Positions 55,860 to 64,000 of a DNA stretch of 64,000 bases are shown here, piece by piece. The DNA comes from Piliocolobus tephrosceles (taxonomy: Eukaryota > Chordata > Mammalia > Primates > Cercopithecidae). The notes under the pieces are model-generated. The model was not told the DNA's origin, ran no database searches, and saw only the letters and a program-made list of their open reading frames with translations. Every line of letters starts with the position of its first letter. Position 1 is the first letter of the stretch. Position numbers and translations under genes: made by a program. The stretch is from contig NC_045452.1 in assembly GCF_002776525.5 (NCBI RefSeq), positions 24,526,530-24,590,529 on the forward strand, in the 5' to 3' direction.

Positions 55860-56251
55860 GAGAGGTGCAGGGCAATGGAGACGGAGGGCCAAAGGCTGGG
55901 TCAGAATCCTACTGGCCAGGTTCTTGGCACCAGCTCTGCAGGCCCCAACTAGGGGTATCGATATCAGGGGCCAGGCCCAAGGGCTTAGGAAAGGCCCTCC
56001 AAGCTGGTGCTTTTCATCCCTACACCAACTGCACCCCCACCTGTCCCTACAGTAAGGGCGCTACCCCTCTGGCCCTGAGTCCAGCCCAGCTCAGCCTAGC
56101 ACTGGCCAAACATGACCCAACAAAACGGAGTCCGCACTGAGCCCTCCATCCAGGCTGAGTGCTGACAGAGAGGCTCCCAGAGCACCCGGGTTGTGCCCTT
56201 GGAGATTCGGATGTCCTGACGGGAACACAGAGGCCCCAAGAGGGAAAAAGA

Positions 56252-57065
56252 TGTCAGAGGCGTGTGAGCCAGACCAACACCATCTTAAATAGGGGGTGAG
56301 TAAAATGAGGCTGACACCTACTGGGCTGCATTCCCAGACAGTTAAGGCACTGTAAGTCACAAGGTGAGATAGGAGTTCAGCACAAAACACAGGTCATAAA
56401 GACCTTGCTGATAAAACAGGCTGCAGTAGAGAAGCCGGCCAAAACCCACCAAAACCAAAATGGCCATGAGAGTGACCTCTGTTCGTCCTCTCTACTAGTC
56501 TCCCACCAGCACCGTGACAGTTTACAAATGCCATGGCAATGTCAGGAAGTTACCCTATGCGGTCTAAAAAGGGGAGGCATGAGTCATCCACCCCTGGTTT
56601 AGCAAATATCATCAAGACGTAACCATAAAAATGGGTAATCAGCAGCCCTAGGGGCTGCTCCATGGAGTAACCATTCTTTCATTCCTTTCCGTGTTTTTTG
56701 TGTCTGTGACAGAGTCTTGCCCTGTTGCCCAGGCTGAAGTGCAGTGGCCCAATCTCGGTTCACTGTAACCTCCACCTCCTGGCTTCACACAATTCTCCTG
56801 CCTCAGCCTCCTGAGTAGCTGGGATTACAGGCGTGTGCCACCATGCTGGGCTAATTTTTTGTATTTTTAGTAGAGATGGGGGTTTCACCATGTTGGCCAG
56901 GCTAGTCTTGAACTCCTGACCTCAAGTGATCCGCCCACCTCGGCCTCCGAAAGTGCTGGGATTACAGGCGTGAGACACTGCGCCCGGCCCCTTTACTTTC
57001 GTAATAAACTTGCTTTCACTTTGCACTGCAGACTCGCCCTGCATTCTTTCTTGCCCCTTGGCGTG
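56252..57065 (+). repeat. ERV1-like solitary LTR (split by Alu), antisense in A4GALT intron
   Basis: Begins TGTCAGAGGCGTGTGAGCC and carries the AATAAACTTGCTTTCACTTT polyadenylation region at about 57003, followed by CTCGCCCTGCATTCTTTCTTG typical of this LTR family. The 3' end looks truncated, and the subfamily name is not certain. Alu (minus) occupies 56690-56990. Confidence 0.7.
56690..56990 (-). mobile_element. Alu in ERV1-like LTR
   Basis: GACAGAGTCTTGCCCTGTTG to CACTGCGCCCGGCC. Confidence 0.9.
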
Positions 57066-57342
57066 AGTGACCATGACCCTCCTGTCACTCTTGGTCACGT
57101 CCCTCAACATTTCCTTTCCTTGGTCATGGACCTGGCCCAGGGAGCTCACTGAGGACTTGGAGAGCCCCATGCAGGGCCTGGGGAGGGCTCTGGGTCCCTG
57201 TGAGGGCAAGAGACGCAGGACTGCGCGGAGGGAGAGGCTGAGCCGTGAGGCTGTCGTCACCACAGAGGCCTCGGCCAGTCCCGTGGGAGTGCTGTAGCTG
57301 GGCTGGCCTTCAGAGATGTTTATTCCAAGCCAGAGTTGGGGC

Positions 57343-57637
57343 TATGATGGTTAATTTCATGTGTCAACTTGACCAGGCCACAGGGTGCCCCAATTAAACA
57401 TTACTCCTGGGTGTGTCTGGGGGTGTTTCGGGATGAGATTAGCGTTCGAATGGCGGACTCCGGAAGCAGATGGCCCCCAGTGTGGGTGGTCCCCCGACCC
57501 TCGAGGGCCTGAGTAGAAGGAAAGGCTGAGGACGGAGGAATGTGCCCCCGTTCTCCTGCCTCACTGCTGAGCTGAGACATCTTATTTCATCTTCTCATCG
57601 ACTGGTTCTGTTTATTTGGAGAACCCCGACTAACCCA
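57343..57637 (+). repeat. ERVL/MLT2-like LTR, internally deleted
   Basis: Starts TATGATGGTTAATTTCATGT, followed by GTCAACTTGACC, and ends with GGAGAACCCCGACTAACCCA, the usual edges of this old LTR family. At about 295 bases it is shorter than the usual 400 or more. Confidence 0.65.
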
Positions 57638-58227
57638 GGGGCCTACACCAACACTGGCCCACAGTGGGTCACTGGAGCTGGGCTGTTCCTCAGGTAGGGA
57701 GCAATCCACCCAGGAGACGGGGGCTCCAGGGCTCAGTGGTGGAACCAGATGGTGCCACTGCGCCCAGCGCAGCCCTCATCGCCTGGAAATGATTGTGTGT
57801 GTTTTCTGTTATCTCAGTCCTAACGGGCAGGGGCTCCTCGCTCTCATTCTGTTCCTGGTGCTGACGCAGGTTTAGCCGACAGCAGGAGCTCAACAGATAC
57901 CGATGAGATGAGGAATGGCCTTCCAGGAGAGCCAGAGGCTATTTCCACTCTTCTCATGTTCTTGGGGTCTCAACAGGAGGGCCCAGGAACTGGAACTTCA
58001 GGAGCAAAGCCACGGTGGGATATGGGGATAAACAGGCCCAGGAATGGCCAAAGGGGGCGCATCAGTGACCATGGTTGGATCCTGCCGTGGCTTCCAAGTC
58101 TCCAGATAAGGAGCTGCCCCCTGTGCATGGCCAGGCTGGGGTGTAGCCACCCCTGCTGACTTGTGATTGTGACCCCAGACCTCTGAGGTGAAAGACACCA
58201 GCGCCAGGGTCACACAGGGGTTCCTAC

Positions 58228-58400
58228 TGTGTCACCAGCCGTGTGACTGCAGTCAGGCCATGCTCCTTCTCTGAACCTTAGTCTCTCTCTGCCCACAAAA
58301 TGGGATTAACTCCACTTTGGAGGGATGGAGGGAGGCAATGCATCTCCAGGGCCCAGCCCACGGAGCAGGCCCTCAACAGATGTGGCCATGGCCATCATGT
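58228..58400 (+). repeat. MIR
   Basis: TTAGTCTCTCTCTGCCCACA followed by AAATGGGATTAA. Confidence 0.65.
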
Positions 58401-58749
58401 CATAGGCCTTTCCTCCGGCAGGGGAACTGGTGGGTGTCTGTGATGGGGCTGCGAGGGAAGGGCCACTCAGGATAGTGTTTAAGGTCAGGAAGCATGGACA
58501 TGCAGCCCGGAAGTAGCATGCACTTTATCATGCTCCCAGTCCCACAGCTGTCACCAACTGCACCGTCAGAGCCTGCCATCCCTGTCCCATGGTCATACTT
58601 GCCTCTAGTGGAGCCAAATTGGGTCCCCTCCCCATCCACCTCCACCCTTGCCTGGTCAGACAGGGACCACAGTGGGCTTCACCCCCAGCGTCTCCCAGCT
58701 CATTGCCTCACGGCTTCCTTCCTGAGCAGGACTTTATGTGGCCAGGCCT

Positions 58750-58920
58750 GGAGGACAAAGGCCCGCACCAATGTACCTGAGCTTCCTTCCTGGCCCTGCC
58801 ACGTGCCCACAGGACAGGCCACCTCTCTGAACCTTTGTTCAGGTCACAGGTTGCTGTGGGGATTAAGTGTGGTCAGCTCTCAGCTGGGTCCCAGACTCAG
58901 ACAGGAGCCCAAGGTAGAAC
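58750..58920 (+). repeat. MIR
   Basis: GGCCACCTCTCTGAACCTTT and GGGGATTAAGTGTGG. Confidence 0.6.
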
Positions 58921-59847
58921 CCTGGCCAGGGTGAGGTAGAAAGGAAACTTCTCATACTACCTTCTCCAGGGTCCCCATGACCCTCAGGTCACACGTGGCT
59001 TTGAACATCACTAACATGGCAGCTCCATGGAGAATGCTCCCGCCGCAGCAGGAGAAAAGAGAAAAGTCACATGCACCGCTGTTCTGTAGTGGAGGCAGAG
59101 GGGTCATCTAGGTTTACCTACCCTGCACCCATTCATCCTCCTGAGAACACCTGCTGTCCTGTGGGAATCCACCCCTGCCCGTGGGCCCCGCTCCCTGAAT
59201 GTTGCCGTAAGCACTGACTCAGGTCCGGCTAATGATAGTACCACATTCCCCTGGCCGCAGTGGTCAGGCTGAGGCACACAGAATGCAGTCCGGGCCAAGC
59301 AGAGGTATGTGCTTCCCATAGGGTCACTAGGTGTGAGCCAGGAACCGTCGGGGCAGAGGCTGCCTGGGAATGAAGCCAGCCCTGAGGCGTGCAGAGTCAA
59401 GGGAAGGAGACAAAGACCCACATGACACTGTCATGACATGTGGATCCCACCCTGCACAGCCCACCCAAGAGGAAAGGAGAACCTAGAAGTCAATGATGGA
59501 ACCTTCTGATGACCTCCTCAGTCAATCAATGAATGTCTCATCCCCCTGATCTGTGTCTTCTTCCTGCTTTTTCTCCCCAGAACTCCTAGTCCCTCCCCTC
59601 TTTCTCTCACTCCTGCCACTCCAGGTTGGTCTCTCTCTCTCCTTTCTCCCTCCTCATCCCCCTCAGCGGACACCAGGATGCCTTTCTTGGTCTCTGACCC
59701 CACAACATCACATCAGGGGCGGGGCTGCAATGGCAGGAGATAGAGAGGGCCAGGGCCAGACTCACAGGACTGAAGGCACCTAGATGCACGGCCACTGTTG
59801 AGGACTTGTGACCTCACCTGAAAAAGGGGCTCTCCCACCAGAGGAGG

Positions 59848-60462
59848 GGTTTTTTTTTTTTTTTTTTTTTCAGAGATGGAGTCTTGCTCTGTCGCCCAGG
59901 CTGGAGTGCAGTGGTGCGATCTCGGCTCACTGCCAACTTCCGCCACCCGGGTTCAAGAGATTCTCTTGCCGGCCGGGAGCGGTGGCTCAAGCCTGTAATC
60001 CCAGCACTTTGGGAGGCCGAGACAGGCGGATCACGAGGTCAGGAGATCGAGACCATCCTGGCTAACACGGTGAAACCCCATCTCTACTAAAAAATACAAA
60101 AAATTACCCAGGAGAGGTGGCGGCGCCTGTAGTCCCAGCTACTCAGGAGGCTGAGGCAGGAGAATGGCGGGAACCCGGGAGGCGGAGCTTGCAGTGAGCT
60201 GAGATCCGGCCACTGCACTCCAGCTTGGGTGATAGAGCGAGACTCCGTCTCAACAACAACAAAAAAAAGAGATTCTCTTGCCTCAGCCTCCCAAGTAGCT
60301 GGGACTACAGGCATGCGCCACCATGTCCGGCTAATTTTTTTGTATTTTTAGTTGAGATGAGGTTTCGCCATGTTCGCCAGGATGTTCTGGAACTCCTGGT
60401 GATCTGCCCACTTCGGCCTCCCAAAGTGCTGGGATTATAGGCGTGAGCCGCTGTGTCCAGCT
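59848..60462 (-). mobile_element. Alu split by AluYR
   Basis: Pieces 59848-59969 and about 60286-60462, host of the insertion at 59970. Confidence 0.87.
59970..60269 (+). mobile_element. AluYR-type insertion inside an older minus-strand Alu
   Basis: Full length with AAC-rich tail. The duplication AAGAGATTCTCTTGCC flanks it (59954-59969 and after the tail). Confidence 0.87.
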
Positions 60463-60894
60463 GGAACACACTCTTTACCCCCAACTGGCATGGGAGCCCG
60501 CTTGCCGGGAAGAGGACACCTCGACTCACTGGAACTGGGTGGTTTTGGGGAGGGGACGTAGTAGGAGACAAAGGGTCAGGAGCCTTCATGCAGAAAAGGT
60601 GAAATGCCCGCCAGGTTGGGTTCCTCCACTAGCTGAGGACGTGCCTGGTGGAGTCAGGCAGTCCTGGCCCAAACAATGGGGTCGGCAGGTTATCTTAGCT
60701 CAGTCTAACTCCCAGTGAGGGATGCAGGGATTACACCAGCCAATCCCAGCCCTGCTCCCTTGTTTAACTTTCAGAATAGTTAAGGGGCCACAGCGGTACT
60801 CACATTACATTACAGTGTGGTACATTACAGTGTGGTCTGTTGGCCGCAGCATCCCTGCTCTCCACGCTGCAGCCTTGGCTGGCACATGCTCCCC

Positions 60895-60929
60895 TGTTGT
60901 GTGTGTGTGTGAACACGCTGCCCCACTGA

Positions 60930-60953
<24 letters not shown>
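60895..60953 (+). repeat. Two (GT)n tracts
   Basis: About 60895-60911 and 60930-60953, separated by GAACACGCTGCCCCACTG. Confidence 0.9.
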
Positions 60954-60961
<8 letters not shown>

Positions 60962-61044
60962 CACCAGGCTGTCAATGCCTTGGGGGCAGAGACTAGTCCA
61001 GCCTAGGGTTCAGCCACATGTGTTAAATAAATAAGGAGCATTTT

Positions 61045-61354
61045 TGTTTGTTTGCTTGTTGTTGCTGTTGTTTTTGAGACAGAGTCTTGCTCTGTTGCCC
61101 AGGCTGGAGTGCAGTGGCATGATCTCAGCTTACTGCAAGCTCTGCCTCCTGGGTTCAAGTGATTCTCCTGCCTCAGCCTCGCAAGTAGCTGGGACTACAG
61201 GCACCTGCCACCGCATCTGGCTAATTTTTGTATTTTTAGTAGAGATGGGGTTTCACCATCTTGGTCAGGCTGGTCTTGAACTCCTGACATTGTGATCCAC
61301 TGGCCTCAGCCTCCCAAAGTGATGGGATTACAGGCGTGAACCACCATGCCCAGC
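61045..61354 (-). mobile_element. Alu with target duplication
   Basis: AATAAGGAG..TTTT flanks both ends. Confidence 0.9.
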
Positions 61355-61420
61355 CTGCAATAAGGAGTGTTTTGAAAACTCTGAAAGTGCAGAACTAGGA
61401 AGCTGCCCTTGGCCCACTTA

Positions 61421-61470
61421 CCAGTGAGGTCAGGAAGATGACCTGCCAGTGAGGTCGGGAAGATGACCTG
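61421..61470 (+). repeat. 25-bp tandem duplication
   Basis: CCAGTGAGGTCAGGAAGATG with the next five bases ACCTG is repeated once with one change (A to G). Confidence 0.93.
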
Positions 61471-61545
61471 CCATGTGACCTTGGACAGGTCACTTTCCGT
61501 TTTGGGCCTCAGATTCCCTTCTGCACAGTGGCGGGGGGCGGGGGT
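61471..61545 (+). repeat. MIR fragment
   Basis: TGTGACCTTGGACAGGTCAC. Confidence 0.65.
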
Positions 61546-61714
61546 GGGGGGAGGGGGCAGGGCAGGTGCAGGCTAACCAAATGCTCTAACCTTGGGGGGA
61601 CGTGTGAGCACCTGCTGCTAACCTGCAAGTGATAAGTAACACCTTAGCACAGACCTGAGGCGCCAAGAACCCTGAGGGATCTGGGGTGGAAGGCCACAGA
61701 GCCAAGAAACAGCA

Positions 61715-61840
61715 CCAAGTACAGAAGTCAAATCCAGGCCCTGCCTGACAGCTTCCCCACCTGCTAAGATTTGGCAACGTGACCTTGGACCCACCTCTGC
61801 CCCTCCCTGAACCTTCACTGCTTTGTCCATCAAAGGAGGG
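61715..61840 (+). repeat. MIR fragment
   Basis: GTCAAATCCAGGCCCTGCCT and CAACGTGACCTTGGAC. Confidence 0.55.
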
Positions 61841-62046
61841 GGTGGGCTCCTTTGTCTTGGAACTCCGACCCCCCTTGGTGTGAAAACTCAATGCCCTTCC
61901 AAACCGTGCTTGGAGGACCCAGTGTCCTGTTCCCCACCCCCAGCCCCCACAGTCTTTCAGGGCACAAATACATATAATATGTCTACCCAAAAAGTAAGAA
62001 TGACAGTTTTTAGGAGGAAGTATTGTCACAAGAAGGACTGTTTGTG

Positions 62047-62532
62047 GCCGGGCGCGGTGGCTCATGCTTGTAATCCCAGCACTTTGGGGGCCAAGGTGGG
62101 CAGATCACGAGGTCAGGAGTTCAAGACTAGCCTGTCCAATGTGGTGAAACTCTGTCTCTACTAAAAAATACAAAAATTAAATGAGCCGGGCATGGTGGTG
62201 CAGGCCTGTACTCCCAGCTACTCGGGAGGCTGAGGCAGGAGAACCACTTGAACCCAGGAGGCGGAGGTTGTGGTGAGCTGAGATTGCGCCACTGCACTCC
62301 AGCCTGGGTGACAAGAGCAAAAAAACTTTGTCTCAAAAAAAGAAAAACAAAAAATCAGCCGGGTGTGGTGGTGCACGTCTGTAGTCCTAGCTGCTCAGGA
62401 GGCTGAGGCAGGAGAATCGCTTAAACCCAGGAGGCGGAGATCGCAGTGAGCCGAATTTGCGCCACTGCACTCCAGCCTGGGCAACAGAGTGAGAGACCCT
62501 GGACTCAAAAAAAAAAAAAAAAAAAAAAAAAA
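62047..62532 (+). mobile_element. Alu followed by Alu right half
   Basis: Full copy 62047-62352; second copy from TCAGCCGGGTGTGGTGG to a 28-base A-tail at about 62532. Confidence 0.88.
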
Positions 62533-62562
62533 GAGCTGTTGTTTGTAAGAAGGGCAGAAGAG

Positions 62563-62868
62563 GCCGGGCACAGTGGCCCACGCCTGTAATCCCAGCACTT
62601 TGGGAGGCCAAGGTGGGCGGATCACGAGGTCAGGAGATCAAGACCAACCTGGCAAACACTGTGAAACCCCATCTCTACTAAAAATACAAAAAAATTAGCC
62701 GGACGTGGTGGCGGGCGCCTGTAGTCCCAGCTACTCGGGAGGCTGAGGCAGGAGAATGGCGTGAACCCAGGGGGCGGCGCTTGCAGTGAGCGGAGATCGT
62801 GCCACCGCACTCCAGCCTGGGCGACAGATTGAGACTCTGTCTCAAAAAAAAAAAAAAAAAAAAAAAAA
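62563..62868 (+). mobile_element. Alu with target duplication
   Basis: AGAAGGGCAGAAG lies on both sides. Confidence 0.92.
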
Positions 62869-63610
62869 AGAAGGGCAGAAGGGCTCTTTTCAGAGCAGAG
62901 GTTACAAAATATCCTTCCTCCCAAGCCTTTAACGCCTCAGAAGCCGGAAATCAAGCAGGCGGTCTTGTTCTCTGGGTGGACGCCACAAACAGAAAACTCA
63001 GGGAGGTGGACTGCATTCCAGGAGGAATAAGGCAGCAGCTTAGTTCTGAACTTTCCCTCTTCTACCAAATTATACAAAGCAACTAAGAGGCAGGGAAAAC
63101 CCACAAACTCCTAACCACAGGTGAGTGTGGCCCAAAGCACCCGCGAGCAGCAGACATGGCAATGGTGCAGGCGGTGGGGGGCGGTAGGGGGTGCGCTCAG
63201 GAGTGGAAGACCCCAGAAAAGGCGACTTCTAAGAGGGAGATGGCAGAAGGCAGGAGCTACAGCCAGAAAGAACTGGGAGTACACAGGGCTGGAGGCAGGT
63301 GACCCCTTGAGACAGGTTAGGTTCTGGAGGTGAAAAAGGAGTGGATACAGAGAAAGGCCATATTTTAAAAGCACAGCCCATTACCATGGCAACAGAGGAG
63401 GGAGCCTTTCACCAGAGAAACCCAAAGAACTGTCCTGGCTCCTCTCCCAATTTCCACCAAAACCTCCTGTTAATTGCCACTCCAGGAAAATTCAACTAAT
63501 TCAAATATGGAAAAAAATTTAAAGGTATAAAACAAAATGGAAACGAGGGTGAGGAGCACAAACACTCGCTTATATATAAAGAAAATTCACTATGAAAATA
63601 TTGCCACAAG
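62869..63610. other. Alu-free block in A4GALT intron
   Basis: Unique DNA, A-rich toward its right end; no gene or RNA recognised. Confidence 0.45.
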
Positions 63611-63611
63611 G

Positions 63612-63882
63612 CTGGGCGCAATGACTCATGCCTGTAATCCCAGCACTTTGGGAGGCCGAGACGGGCGGATCACTTGAGGTCAGGAGTTCAAGACCAGCTT
63701 GGCCAATAGGGCGAAACCCTCTCTCTACTAAAAATACAAAAAATTAGCTGGGCATGGTGGCACGTGTCTGTAATCCCAGCTACTTGGGAGGCTAAGGCAG
63801 GAGAATTACTTGAACCCAGGAGGTATAAGTTGCAGCGAGCCAAGATGGTACCACTGCACTCTAGCCTGGGCGATAGAGATTC
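63612..63882 (+). mobile_element. Alu
   Basis: Full length with the tail converted to the purine array that follows. Confidence 0.9.
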
Positions 63883-63955
63883 TGTGAAAGAAAGAAAGAA
63901 GGAAAGAAGGAAAGAAGGAAAGAAGGAAGGAAAGAAGGAAAGAAGGAAGGAAGGA

Positions 63956-63999
<44 letters not shown>

Positions 64000-64000
64000 A
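63883..64000 (+). repeat. (GAAA)n/(GGAA)n array at window edge
   Basis: Pure purine on the plus strand and runs off the window. Confidence 0.95.

Larger units (their letters stand above)
51122..64000 (-). other. A4GALT: A4GALT upstream intron (partial)
   Basis: Inferred from the acceptor at 51120 and from the human gene, whose first exon lies about 26 kb upstream of the coding exon. Alu-poor blocks at 51122-53090 and 57000-59845 hold mostly unique DNA with MIR/L2 remnants. No coding exon of another gene was recognised here. Confidence 0.65.

Noticed and set aside
51122..64000. Searched for A4GALT upstream non-coding exons
   Set aside because: No donor/exon pair could be distinguished by eye, and the human first exon is about 26 kb upstream, outside this window.

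Overview
This is a stretch of nuclear DNA from an Old World monkey (macaque or baboon type; the species is not resolved from sequence alone). Two lines of evidence support this. About half the window is Alu, and several copies carry the cercopithecoid-type AluY (AluYR) variants, such as GATCCGGCCACTGC and GCGAGGTGGC. The two recognisable genes, CYB5R3 and A4GALT, lie in the order, strand and spacing of human 22q13.2. Four runs of N (400, 100, 100 and 10 bases) sit in Alu tails or microsatellites and indicate a draft assembly.

Layout. Bases 1-6770 are the 5' part of CYB5R3 intron 1 (gene on the minus strand), mostly unique DNA with old L2/MIR. Exon 1 coding (7 codons) is at 6771-6791, inside a CpG-island promoter (about 6450-7130). 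From about 7.1 to 49.2 kb lies the CYB5R3-A4GALT intergenic interval: dense, often nested Alus, a complete but decayed MaLR (MST/THE1-type) provirus at 35.8-38.8 kb, a MER1-type hAT transposon, small-RNA pseudogene fragments (U4 snRNA at 12.1 kb, 5S rRNA at 38.7 kb), minisatellites, and an orphan CpG island with a near-consensus CTCF motif (24.6-25.2 kb). A4GALT (minus strand) has its single coding exon at 50012-51073, 3' UTR to about 49256, and a splice acceptor at 51120-51121. Bases 51122-64000 are its upstream intron, holding Alus, L2/MIR, an ERV1-like LTR and an ERVL-like LTR.

Function. The two genes are neighbours and not a pathway. CYB5R3 makes NADH-cytochrome b5 reductase, with a myristoylated membrane form starting at this exon 1. 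A4GALT makes globotriaosylceramide (Gb3/Pk) synthase of the Golgi. I found no sign of a bacterial-style operon, CRISPR, or a wholly new gene system. The most useful leads are regulatory (a TATA/GATA/CACCC cluster in CYB5R3 intron 1, the orphan CpG island with CTCF motif) and mutational (a tail-less AluYR with a 33-bp duplication, a 5S fragment with target-site duplication, a fused inverted Alu pair). Repeat boundaries below are read by eye and are good to roughly 5-20 bases unless stated.
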